DNA of 64,000 nucleotides from NCBI RefSeq assembly GCF_000428945.1, contig NZ_AUAX01000024.1, positions 1 through 64,000 on the forward strand, read 5' to 3'. Position numbers and translations under genes: made by a program. The notes beneath the pieces were generated by a model that saw only the letters and a list, made by a program, of their open reading frames with translations, had not been told where the DNA came from and ran no database searches. Source of the DNA: Hamadaea tsunoensis DSM 44101. Lineage in GTDB: Bacteria; Actinomycetota; Actinomycetes; Mycobacteriales; Micromonosporaceae. Below, piece after piece: positions 1 to 8,256 of the stretch (the first letter of the stretch is position 1; the number at the start of each line of letters is the position of its first letter).

Positions 1-70
1 TGGATCACGGTTACCACCCGAATCTTGGGCCATGATTCGGGTGATTTCCCTGATCCAAGCGGAATCTTGG
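1..70 (+). repeat. Nested-palindrome intergenic repeat, copy 1 (left-truncated)
   Basis: An outer arm ending GGATCA pairs with TGATCC. Inside it ACCCGAATC pairs with GATTCGGGT around the 9-base loop TTGGGCCAT. The same element recurs at 4214 and 33671. Here the window edge removes the left outer arm. The spacers between inner and outer arms (cggtta and tttccc) run in the same order as in the 4214 copy, but the loop reads as its reverse complement. It lies on the 3' side of the patatin-like gene. No protein is encoded. It resembles a REP or MITE type element; the function is unknown. Confidence 0.8.
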
Positions 71-73
71 AGG

Positions 74-122
74 CTGGGGGCTGGGGGCTGGGGGCTGGGG
101 GCTGGGGGCTGGGGGCTGGGGG
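74..122. repeat. Seven tandem copies of CTGGGGG
   Basis: A perfect heptamer array starts four bases after the end of palindrome copy 1. Runs of five G on the plus strand every seven bases could form a G-quadruplex. The array separates the palindrome from the 3' end of the patatin-like gene. Copy 3 of the palindrome (33671) is also followed by a G-rich tandem array. Confidence 0.9.
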
Positions 123-136
123 TGCGGGCGGGTGGG

Positions 137-1009
137 TCACTTCCAGAACTGGGCGGCCTGCTCGGCCAGGTCCCGGCCCTGGGCCCGGCCGGCCTGCGCG
201 GCACCCGCCCGGCGCGCCGGATCCAGCACGTTGCCGCCGATCGCCGCTTTCGCGGCCGCGTCCGGCGAGATCAGCCAGGGCCGGCCCATCTGCCCGACGA
301 TCCGCATCTCCTCCGTGACCCGGCCGATGTGGCCGCCGCCACGGGTGATCGGCGCGATGACGGCGATGCGTCCGAAGCCGACGGCGAGGTCCGCGTTGGT
401 CGAGGAGCGCATGCCGCCGTCCATGTAGCGCCGGCCGCCGATCGTCACCGGCGGCCAGACGCCCGGCACCGCGCAACTGGCCCCGACCGCGTCCACAAGC
501 GACACTTTCGTGTCCCGGTCGAAGACGACGAACTCGCCGGAGACGGCGTCGACCGCCGTGATCTTCAGCGAGCCGATCGGCCACTCGTGGCTCGGCAGCC
601 GGGCCGCGATGACCTCCCGCCGCTGGGCCTCGGTCGGCTCCGCCAGGGCCAGCGCGGTACGCCCGACGCGCCGCCGGAACGACTCCGGGCTGCGGGAGAG
701 CACGGAACTCCAGGCGATCCGGGCGACCCAGCCGGACCCGAGCCGGGCCGGGATCTCCGCACCGGGCGGTTCGAGCTGGGCGGCGTACAGGGCGGCGATC
801 GGGGTGCCGGACCAGAGCTGGGCGCCGACGACCGCGCCGGCGGAAGTGCCGACGATCAGGTCGGCCGTGCCGAAATCGACGCCCCGATCGGACAGCCCGG
901 CCAGAACTCCCAGTTCCCAGGCGACTCCGGTGACTCCGCCGCCGCCGAGGACCAGCGCTCTCGTTCTCACCGGATCAGCAGAACGCAGATCGGTAGTAGA
1001 GTCAAACAT
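137..1009 (-). CDS. Patatin-like phospholipase family protein (RssA/NTE type)
   Basis: 290 aa from the ATG at 1009; an upstream in-frame codon exists but extends past the conserved N-terminus. A glycine-rich oxyanion segment GGGGVTG (about residues 22-28), the nucleophile elbow GTSAG (54-58, Ser56) and the DG dyad (D197-G198, in YMDGG) give the complete Ser-Asp catalytic set of patatin-like acyl hydrolases. These enzymes cleave acyl groups from membrane phospholipids; the substrate here is unknown. There is no signal peptide, so a cytoplasmic or membrane-associated enzyme is expected. It is transcribed divergently from the expansin-like gene, with 104 bases between the two starts. Confidence 0.85.
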   Translation of the reverse strand: MFDSTTDLRSADPVRTRALVLGGGGVTGVAWELGVLAGLSDRGVDFGTADLIVGTSAGAVVGAQLWSGTPIAALYAAQLEPPGAEIPARLGSGWVARIAWSSVLSRSPESFRRRVGRTALALAEPTEAQRREVIAARLPSHEWPIGSLKITAVDAVSGEFVVFDRDTKVSLVDAVGASCAVPGVWPPVTIGGRRYMDGGMRSSTNADLAVGFGRIAVIAPITRGGGHIGRVTEEMRIVGQMGRPWLISPDAAAKAAIGGNVLDPARRAGAAQAGRAQGRDLAEQAAQFWK

Positions 1010-1113
1010 ATCCACAGCCGTGTAAGTCCGTCCCCGGCGTACGCGTCCGCCCAGACGTGCCGCCGACTTCACGCCGACGGGTGCGCACGGCTCTCTTGAG
1101 AAGGGTCGTCCCC

Positions 1114-2538
1114 ATGCTCGTGCCTCGTCTGAGGCGCGGGACCCGGCTGCGCTCCACGGTCATAGCCGCCGTCTCCGCCTGTCTGCTGTCCATGGCGTCC
1201 ATGCTGGCCATAGCGTCGTTCGACGCGGTCGCCCAGGCCCTGCCCGATCCGCCTTCTCCCGTCACCGGGAACTCCACGTACTTCGACGGCCTCGGCGCGC
1301 CCTACGGCGGCTGCGGCCTGCCCCAGGCCGACCTCGACAGCCAGGACTTCGTGGCGCTCAACGTGTTCAACACCCCGGGCGACTACGCGTACTCGACCCG
1401 GCCGGTGCCGGCCGCCGACTCCGCCAAGACCGGCATGTGGAACAACGGCCTCAACTGCGGCCGCTACGTCCAGGTCAGCATCAGCGACTTCTGCACCGGC
1501 ACCAATGACGGCGCCCCGGGGCAGGCGTTCTGCCGCAACGGCTCCTGGGTCTCCGACGCGTACAACGGGGGCACGCTGACCATGCTCGTCGCGGACAGCT
1601 GCGGCGACTCGAACGCCTGGTGCCGCGACGATCCCTACCACCTGGACCTGTCGAAGCCGTCGCTCAACAGGTTCGTGAAGAACGGCACCACGATGACCGA
1701 CATGTACCCGAACCACTTCAACAACCGGCACATCACCTGGAACTTCGTGCCGGCGCCGAACTACTCGGGCGACATCAAGGTCGGCTTCCTCAACGGCGCG
1801 CAGGTCTGGTGGCCGGCGATCTCCGTCTCCCACCTGGCCAACGGCATCCACGGGGTCGAGTACCTCGCCAACGGCAGCTGGGTCACCGCCTCGATGAACG
1901 GCGACATGGGCCAGTCGTACATCATCGGCGGCACGACGAGCGGTGCGAACGCCTTCCAGATCCGCGTACGCGACGTGAACGGCGCTCTCATCAACGGCGG
2001 CCGGGTGTACTCGTTCACGCTGCCCTCGACCTGCTCCTCGCAGTGCAGCGCGCCGTACACGCAGGTCACGTACACGACGAGCGGTGGATCGACGGCGTCC
2101 CCGTCCAACCCGTCGTCCCCGTCGGCGTCGGCCTCCCCGTCGGTCTCCCCCTCGGCCTCCCGATCGCCGTCGGCCTCGCCGAGCGCGTCGGCTTCCCCGA
2201 GCGCGTCGGTCTCGCCGTCGTCGTCGCCCACCGCGGGCGGCGCCTGCACCGCGACGTACGTCATCACGAACAGCTGGCCCGGCGGGTTCAGCGGAGACGT
2301 GCACGTCAAGGCCGGTGCGGCACCGATCAACGGCTGGACCGCGAAGTGGACCTTCGCCAACGGCCAGGTGATCTCGTCGCTGTGGAACGGCGTCATGACG
2401 GTGAGCGGCGCGAACATCACCGTCAAGAACCAGACCTGGAACGGCTCGCTCGCGGCGGGCGCGGAGGTCTGGTTCGGCTTCAACGCCAGCTGGAGCGGCA
2501 CCAACGCGATCCCGGCGGTCACCTGCACGTCACCGTGA
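1114..2538 (+). CDS. Secreted expansin-like protein with C-terminal CBM2
   Basis: 474 aa from ATG 1114, preceded by an AGAAGG ribosome site. Residues 1-41 are a basic, then hydrophobic, signal peptide ending AVAQA. Residues about 50-220 are cysteine-rich with a double-psi beta-barrel character (TYFDGLGAPYGGCG, CGRYVQVSI, LVADSCGD, HLDLS), followed by a second beta domain to about 325. A Ser/Pro linker (about 329-378) leads to a C-terminal family 2 cellulose-binding module of about 95 residues bounded by cysteines and carrying the usual Trp residues. Expansins loosen plant-type cell-wall polysaccharides without hydrolysing them; I see no glycosidase domain. The 3' end overlaps the convergent FAD oxidoreductase gene by 9 bases. 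Confidence 0.85.
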   Translation: MLVPRLRRGTRLRSTVIAAVSACLLSMASMLAIASFDAVAQALPDPPSPVTGNSTYFDGLGAPYGGCGLPQADLDSQDFVALNVFNTPGDYAYSTRPVPAADSAKTGMWNNGLNCGRYVQVSISDFCTGTNDGAPGQAFCRNGSWVSDAYNGGTLTMLVADSCGDSNAWCRDDPYHLDLSKPSLNRFVKNGTTMTDMYPNHFNNRHITWNFVPAPNYSGDIKVGFLNGAQVWWPAISVSHLANGIHGVEYLANGSWVTASMNGDMGQSYIIGGTTSGANAFQIRVRDVNGALINGGRVYSFTLPSTCSSQCSAPYTQVTYTTSGGSTASPSNPSSPSASASPSVSPSASRSPSASPSASASPSASVSPSSSPTAGGACTATYVITNSWPGGFSGDVHVKAGAAPINGWTAKWTFANGQVISSLWNGVMTVSGANITVKNQTWNGSLAAGAEVWFGFNASWSGTNAIPAVTCTSP

Positions 2539-4140
2539 TCCGAACCCCAGCCTGAAGCGCCGCTGATCCCGCAGGATCTGGCGCACCACGTTCCGCCCGG
2601 GTACGCCGGTCACGCCGCCCCCGCCATGGGTCGCCGAACCGGCCTGGTACAGCCCCTTGACGGGGGTACGCAGATCGGCGTACCCGGCGGCCGGACGGCA
2701 GTGGAACATCTGCCCCGGTACCAGTTCACCGTGGAAGATGTTCCCGCCCGGCAACGCGTACTCCTGCTGCATCTCATGGGGACCGATGACCTGGCGGCCG
2801 ACGACGGAGGCCGTGAAGCCGGGCGCGACGGCTTCGAGGCGGGCCGTGAGCCGGTCCGCGTACGCCGACAGCCCCGCTCTGTCCGGTGTGGACGCATAGG
2901 TGTGGGGCACCCACTGGGTGAAGGCGGAGACGATGTGGTGCCCCTCGGGCGCGAGGGTGGGATCGAAGACGGAGGGGATGCAGACGTCGGCGAAGGGCAG
3001 CGTGGCGGGCTGCCCGGCGGCGGCCTCGCGGAAGGCGCCCTCGACGTCGTCGAGCGACTCGGAGAGCACGATCGTGCCCCCGTGGACCTGGGGGTCGAAG
3101 TCCGGATGCGACGCGAAGACCGGCAGCCTGTCCACCGCATAATTGATCTTCACGGTCCCCGACCGGCTCCGGTACGCCTCGATGTCCCGCACGAAGTCGC
3201 CGGGCAGGTCGGCCCGGTCGAGCAGGCGCAGGAACGAGATCTGCGGATGCGCGGTGGTGACCACGGTGGACGCCTTGATCTCGGTCCCGTCGCCGAGGGT
3301 CACCCCGACCGCCCGGCCGTCGCGCGTATCGATGCGGGCGACCTCGGCGTCCGTGCGGATCTCGGCGCCGAAGCCGCGGGCCGCCGCCGCGATGGCCCCG
3401 CTGACCGCCCCCATGCCGCCGCGCGGGAACCCCCAGGCGCCGACCTGGCCGTCCACCGCGTCGCCGAGATGATGGTGCAGCATCACGTACGCCGTACCGG
3501 CGCTGCGCGGGCCCGCCCAGCCGCCGATCACGCCGGACACGCTCAGCACGCCCCGCATCGCGTCGGACGCGAACCGGTCCTCGACGATGTCCGCCACGCT
3601 GGCCGTGAACAGCCGGGTCAGATCGAACGCGTCGCGTACGCCGGCCCCGCGCAGCCGGCCCAGCAGACCGGCCTGGGAGAGCAGATCCGCCGGCCGCTTC
3701 GAGCCGACCTTCGGCGGTATCTCGTGCAGCAGCGGGCCGACGAGCCGACCGAGGCGGCCGAGCCAGGCGTCCCACTCCGCGTACGCGTCGGCGTCCTTCC
3801 GCGAGAACTTCGCGATCTCCTCATGCCGGGCCGCCGGATCGTCCGGCAGCCGGAGATGGCGCCCGTCCCGCCTCGGCGCGAAGTACGGTCCCTGCGGGTA
3901 GACGTGATACCCGTGCTCTTCGAGGCGCAGGTCACGGACCATCGCCCGGTCGAGCCAGCTGACCACATAGGACAGCGCCGTGACGGTGTAGTCGGGCCCG
4001 AAGGGATGCTCGGAGATCGCCGCGCCGCCGACGACGGGCCGCCGCTCCAGCACCAGAACCTTCCGCCCCGCCCGGGCCAGGTACGCGGCAGCGGTCAACC
4101 CGTTGTGCCCCGCACCGATGATCACCACGTCGTACGCCAT
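2530..4140 (-). CDS. FAD-dependent oxidoreductase, phytoene-desaturase-like (PYROXD2 type)
   Basis: 536 aa. The N-terminal dinucleotide-binding motif GAGHNGL (residues 9-15), followed by the acidic LVLERR strand end and GG, is typical of the amine oxidase/phytoene desaturase superfamily. The C-terminus carries the second FAD segment (LYQAGSATHGGGGVTGVPGRN). Full-length similarity is to the NAD(P)/FAD oxidoreductase group that includes human PYROXD2, not to true carotenoid desaturases, and no carotenoid genes are nearby. The substrate is unknown. The gene stands alone on the minus strand. Its upstream region (4141-4362), shared with the divergent MFS gene, contains palindrome copy 2. Confidence 0.85.
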   Translation of the reverse strand: MAYDVVIIGAGHNGLTAAAYLARAGRKVLVLERRPVVGGAAISEHPFGPDYTVTALSYVVSWLDRAMVRDLRLEEHGYHVYPQGPYFAPRRDGRHLRLPDDPAARHEEIAKFSRKDADAYAEWDAWLGRLGRLVGPLLHEIPPKVGSKRPADLLSQAGLLGRLRGAGVRDAFDLTRLFTASVADIVEDRFASDAMRGVLSVSGVIGGWAGPRSAGTAYVMLHHHLGDAVDGQVGAWGFPRGGMGAVSGAIAAAARGFGAEIRTDAEVARIDTRDGRAVGVTLGDGTEIKASTVVTTAHPQISFLRLLDRADLPGDFVRDIEAYRSRSGTVKINYAVDRLPVFASHPDFDPQVHGGTIVLSESLDDVEGAFREAAAGQPATLPFADVCIPSVFDPTLAPEGHHIVSAFTQWVPHTYASTPDRAGLSAYADRLTARLEAVAPGFTASVVGRQVIGPHEMQQEYALPGGNIFHGELVPGQMFHCRPAAGYADLRTPVKGLYQAGSATHGGGGVTGVPGRNVVRQILRDQRRFRLGFGSR

Positions 4141-4213
4141 GCACCAGTCTTACTGATCCCCCACTCAGCAGGAACCCTCTGCTTTCCAGATCCCGTCTGG
4201 TTCAGGGTCGCCA

Positions 4214-4292
4214 TGATCCCGTTTGGATCACGGTTGTCACCCGAATCATGGCCCAAGATTCGGGTGATTTCCCTGATCCAAGCGGGATCTTG
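4214..4292 (+). repeat. Nested-palindrome intergenic repeat, copy 2
   Basis: The outer arms are GATCCCGTTTGGATCA and TGATCCAAGCGGGATC (one mismatch). The inner arms TCACCCGAATC and GATTCGGGTGA pair perfectly around the loop ATGGCCCAA. The spacers are cggttg on the left and tttccc on the right. Apart from one base in the left arm, it equals the reverse complement of copy 3 (33671). It lies in a divergent promoter region between the FAD oxidoreductase and MFS genes, so the element is not simply a terminator of convergent genes. Confidence 0.9.
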
Positions 4293-4362
4293 GAGGCGGC
4301 CGCCAGTTGCGCAAAACCGGCAAAAACCGCACCGCAAGCGCGACGGGTTCGTTGGGTGATGC

Positions 4363-6654
4363 GTGCCCGATCAATCCTCTGAGGAGCTTCGCCGTCCCCG
4401 GCTGATCGCGATCTTCCTGGGTCTGATGCTGTGCGTCCTGCTCGCGGCCCTGGACCAGACGATCGTCGCGACCGCCCTGCCGACGATCGTGGGCGACCTC
4501 GACGGGCTGGACCACATCGCGTGGGTCGTGACGGCGTACCTGCTGACCTCGACGGTCACGCTGCCGCTCTACGGCCGGGCCGGCGACCTGTTCGGCCGCA
4601 AGCCGGTCTTCCTGTTCGCGATCGCGGTGTTCCTCGCCGGATCGTTGCTGTGCGGCTGGTCGCAGACGATGACGCAGCTCATCGCGTTCCGCGCGGTGCA
4701 GGGCATCGGCGCCGGCGGCCTCATGGTCTCCGCGCAGGCGATCATCGCCGAGCTCGTCCCGCCCCGCGAGCGCGGCCGCTACATGGGCTTCATCGGCGCG
4801 GCCTTCGGCGTCGCCTCGGTCGCCGGCCCGCTGCTCGGCGGCTACCTCACCGACCATGCCAGCTGGCGCTGGGTCTTCTTCATCAACCTGCCGCTCGGCG
4901 TGCTGGCGCTCGTGGTGATCGCGCTGGTCCTGCACCTGCCGGCGCCGTCGGCCCCGGGCACCATCGACTACCTCGGCGCCGCGTTGCTCTCGGCCACCGT
5001 CACCGGCCTGGTCCTCGTCACTTCCTGGGGAGGCTCCGAGTACGCGTGGAGCAGTCCTCAGATCCGCTGGCTGATCGGCTCGACGGTCGTGCTCGGCCTG
5101 GCCTGGTTCGTCAGCGCGCGGCGGACGGCCGAGCCGATCCTGCCGCTGCGGTTGTTCGCGGACCGCACGTTCGCGCTGGCCAGTGTGGCGAGCGTGGCCG
5201 TCGGCGTGGCCCTGTTCGGCTCGGTCAGCTACCTGCCGACCTTCATGCAGGTCGTCAACGGCGCGAACGCCACCGACTCCGGGCTGCTCATGCTGCCGCT
5301 GGTCGCCGGGATCCTGGTCACCGCCATCCTGTCCGGGCAGCTGATCAGCCGGACCGGGCGGTACAAGGCGTACCCGATCCTGGGCTGCGTCCTCACCGGC
5401 GCGGGCACGTTCCTGCTGTCCACCATGGACGAAACCACCAGCCGTACGCTGATCAGCGCGTACATGGTGGTCGTGGGCCTGGGGATCGGGCTGATCCTGC
5501 AGGTGCTGATCCTGGTCGTGCAGGCGACCGCGGCGCGGCGGGATCTCGGGGTGGCGACCTCGACGATCACGTTCGTCCGGCAGGTCGGCGGCGCGCTCGG
5601 CGTGGCGGTCTGCGGCTCGCTGTTCACGGCCCGGCTGCCGCACGGCCTGAACGTGGCCTCGCTGACCCCCGCGCAGCTGGCCCACCTGCCCGCGGCCGTA
5701 CGCGAGCCGATCGCGCACGCGTTCGCCCACGCGCTGCCGCCGATCTTCGGTTACCTCGTGCCGCTGCTGGCCGTGGCCCTGGTCTGCGTGGCGTTCCTGC
5801 CCGCCGACGCCCTGCGCGGCCACCCCGCATCCGCGGTCAGCCCCGGCCCCGGCACCGGCCCCGGCCCCGGCCCCGGCACCCTGACGCTGACCGGCCGCGT
5901 ACGCGCGACGGACGGGCGGCCGCTCGACCGGGCCCGGGTGACCCTGCTCGCCCCGGACGGCGGCTACGTCGCCGGCGCGACCGTCGACCCGACCGGCTCC
6001 TACTCCGTCGCGGTTCGCCGGCCGGAAACGTACGTGCTGGTCGCGGCCGCTCCCGGACACTGGCCGAAGGCCGACCGCGTACGCGTCGACGGCCCGGCCG
6101 TCCACGACGTGACCCTCGGCGGCGCCGCGACCGTCGCCGGAACCGCACCCGCCGGTTCGACCGTGACGCTGACCTCCTCAGTGGACGGACAGGTGGCCGC
6201 GTCGGCGCGTACCGGCGCGGACGGCGGCTTCACGTTCGAGCGGCTCGACGCGGGCGACTACACCCTGACCGTCACCGCGCCCGGCCACCAGCCGTTCGCG
6301 CACCCCGTCCCGCTCGGCCCCGGCGAACGGCTGACCGTCCCCGTCCACCTGCGGCGGATGGCCGCGATCGGCGGCGTCGTGCGTACCCCTGCCGGCACGC
6401 CGGTGGCCGACGCGCACGTCATGCTGCTCGACGACCGCGGCCAGGTACGCGCCCACCTCGTCACCGCAACCGAGGGCGCCTTCAGTTTCGAGGACCTGCC
6501 GGACGGCGCGTACACGGTGGTCGCGTCCGGGTACCCGCCCTCGGCGGCGACCGCGTACGCGGACGGGGAGCAGGTCGAGGCCCGGCTGGTGCTCAGCCAC
6601 GACCAGCCGCACGCCGGCCGCCCACCCCAGGTCCGCACCCCCTCATCCGCCTGA
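4363..6654 (+). CDS. DHA2-family MFS exporter fused to carboxypeptidase-regulatory-like repeats
   Basis: 763 aa, GTG start. Residues about 15-475 form a 14-helix drug:H+ antiporter of the EmrB/QacA type: LDQTIVATALPTIVGDL in helix 1, then GRAGDLFGRKPVF in loop 2-3, then GGLMVSAQAIIAELVPPRERGRY. A Pro-Gly linker (about 490-505) joins three predicted beta-sandwich repeats of carboxypeptidase regulatory (transthyretin-like) type, at about 506-577, 580-650 and 652-740. Each contains the G-x-V, dG-x-(Y/F)-x-(F/V) and G-x-Y-x-(L/V) pattern. The export substrate is unknown. The tail follows helix 14 and its side of the membrane is not obvious. No regulator gene is adjacent. Confidence 0.85.
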   Translation: MPDQSSEELRRPRLIAIFLGLMLCVLLAALDQTIVATALPTIVGDLDGLDHIAWVVTAYLLTSTVTLPLYGRAGDLFGRKPVFLFAIAVFLAGSLLCGWSQTMTQLIAFRAVQGIGAGGLMVSAQAIIAELVPPRERGRYMGFIGAAFGVASVAGPLLGGYLTDHASWRWVFFINLPLGVLALVVIALVLHLPAPSAPGTIDYLGAALLSATVTGLVLVTSWGGSEYAWSSPQIRWLIGSTVVLGLAWFVSARRTAEPILPLRLFADRTFALASVASVAVGVALFGSVSYLPTFMQVVNGANATDSGLLMLPLVAGILVTAILSGQLISRTGRYKAYPILGCVLTGAGTFLLSTMDETTSRTLISAYMVVVGLGIGLILQVLILVVQATAARRDLGVATSTITFVRQVGGALGVAVCGSLFTARLPHGLNVASLTPAQLAHLPAAVREPIAHAFAHALPPIFGYLVPLLAVALVCVAFLPADALRGHPASAVSPGPGTGPGPGPGTLTLTGRVRATDGRPLDRARVTLLAPDGGYVAGATVDPTGSYSVAVRRPETYVLVAAAPGHWPKADRVRVDGPAVHDVTLGGAATVAGTAPAGSTVTLTSSVDGQVAASARTGADGGFTFERLDAGDYTLTVTAPGHQPFAHPVPLGPGERLTVPVHLRRMAAIGGVVRTPAGTPVADAHVMLLDDRGQVRAHLVTATEGAFSFEDLPDGAYTVVASGYPPSAATAYADGEQVEARLVLSHDQPHAGRPPQVRTPSSA

Positions 6655-6801
6655 TCATCATCCGAAACAACGACGGAACGGCCGGAAGCGTCCTTCTGAG
6701 GGATGTTTCGTCGATTCGGGGTCGTTCGTCCGCCCGGCTTTCTCGCACCGCATTCATCACTAGCGTGATAGACAACGAATGCCACGCGGAATGAGCGAGC
6801 C

Positions 6802-8256
6802 ATGACCGATGTCCAGTTCAATCCACCGCCCGGATGGCCGCCCGCTCCCGTGGGTTGGCGCCCGCCGGAGGGCTGGCAGCCGGATCCATCTCTTCCGCCC
6901 GCCCCGCCCGGATGGCAATGGTGGGTTCCGATCGCGACCGTGACCCCATCGGTTCCTGCGTCGCCGCCAGCGCCCGTCCCTACCGCCGCTCCCGCGGCTC
7001 CGCTCGGACAAGCATCACCGCCGATTCACTCGGGCGGCTTGTTCGGGCGGCGGCGCCACCTGGAAGAAGAGAACGAGCAACTGCGTGGCGAAGTCAACCG
7101 CTTGCTGGGCCTCGACCTCGCCGCCGCTCGCGCCGAAGGCGACTCCATCCGCTCCGCTCTCCAGCAGTCCCGCCAGGAGTACGCGCAGCTTCAGGCCCAG
7201 CTCGCACAACTGAGGGCACAATTGGTACAGACATCGATCGACGTGGACCTCCAAGAGGTCGGCGTGTACGCGTACCAGCATCCGCTCGAGGACGCAGTCG
7301 CGTACAAAGCTCGTCTGGCGGACCTCACCGACCACATCAAGGTGATGGCGCGTGGCGACGGAGCGGTCCTCGCCGCCACGGGATGGACCGTGAACGGGTC
7401 GATGGCAGAGGGCAGGAAGATGCTCAAGGAGTATTCGAAACTCATGCTCCGCGCCTACAACGCGGAGGCGGACGCCTGCGTACTGCGGGTTCAGCCGCAC
7501 CGCGTCCACACAGTCATCGACCGGCTGACCAAGGTGGCGGAGACGATCGCCAAGCTCGGCAAGACGATGGGCATTCGCATCGCGCCGGAATACCACCAGC
7601 TCCGAGTGCAGGAAATCCGATTGACCGCCGACTATCGATCGCGGCTTGAGGAAGAGAAGGAGCGCGTACGAGAAGAGCGCGAACGCCAGAAAGAGGAACG
7701 GGCGGCTGCACTCGAATTCGAGCGCGAGAAGGCACGCCTCGCCAAGGAGCGTGCGCATTACGAGAACGCCCTGGCGAAGCTCACCGCCAACGGCAACGCG
7801 GCCGCCGCGGCGGAGATGACGGCGAAGCTCAAGGAGATCGACGAGGCCATCGCCGGCGTCGAAGCTCGAGAGGCGAACATCCGGGCAGGGTTCGTCTACG
7901 TGATCTCCAACGTCGGCGCGTTCGGGCCCAAGATGGTCAAGATCGGCATGACTCGCCGCCTGGAGCCCGAAGATCGCGTACGCGAGCTGGGCGACGCGTC
8001 GGTGCCGTTCCGGTTCGACACGCACGCGCTGATCTTCAGCTCGGACGCGGTGGGTCTGGAGACCCGGCTACACACGATGCTGCGCGACCGGGCCGTGAAT
8101 AAGGTCAACCTCCGGCGCGAGTTCTTCTACGCCACCCCGGCCGAGGTACGCGACCTTCTCCGCGAGGCGGCGAGCGAACATGTGCTCCAGTTCCACGAGG
8201 AACCGGAGGCGGTGGAATGGCGCCAGAGCTCGAAGCTCGTGACGCCATCCACGTAG
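6802..8256 (+). CDS. DUF4041 and GIY-YIG (T5orf172/MUG113-like) nuclease-family protein
   Basis: 484 aa. Residues 1-75 are Pro/Trp-rich with repeated PPGW/PEGW motifs. Residues 85-140 are a coiled coil rich in Glu and Gln. Residues about 145-300 match the DUF4041 pattern (VGVYAYQHP, VNGSMAEGRKM, LMLRAYNAE). A charged second coiled coil covers 270-355. Residues about 363-460 are a GIY-YIG fold: YVIS stands for GIY, MVKIGMTRR carries the YIG-equivalent KIG and the catalytic-region Arg, ETRLH supplies the conserved Glu, and RREFF follows. DUF4041 plus GIY-YIG is the architecture of the SNIPE anti-phage nuclease as I recall it; that protein has a membrane anchor, which I do not see here. A defence role is inference. 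It stands alone and its stop abuts the convergent lyase gene with no intervening base. Confidence 0.8.
   Translation: MTDVQFNPPPGWPPAPVGWRPPEGWQPDPSLPPAPPGWQWWVPIATVTPSVPASPPAPVPTAAPAAPLGQASPPIHSGGLFGRRRHLEEENEQLRGEVNRLLGLDLAAARAEGDSIRSALQQSRQEYAQLQAQLAQLRAQLVQTSIDVDLQEVGVYAYQHPLEDAVAYKARLADLTDHIKVMARGDGAVLAATGWTVNGSMAEGRKMLKEYSKLMLRAYNAEADACVLRVQPHRVHTVIDRLTKVAETIAKLGKTMGIRIAPEYHQLRVQEIRLTADYRSRLEEEKERVREERERQKEERAAALEFEREKARLAKERAHYENALAKLTANGNAAAAAEMTAKLKEIDEAIAGVEAREANIRAGFVYVISNVGAFGPKMVKIGMTRRLEPEDRVRELGDASVPFRFDTHALIFSSDAVGLETRLHTMLRDRAVNKVNLRREFFYATPAEVRDLLREAASEHVLQFHEEPEAVEWRQSSKLVTPST

Noticed and set aside
1069-2304. Long minus-strand frame opposite the expansin-like gene
   Set aside because: Composition is Arg/Gly/Ala/Val without domains; it is the complement of a real gene in high-GC DNA. 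The same applies to many long frames opposite MFS, uvrB, rpsA, polA and proS.
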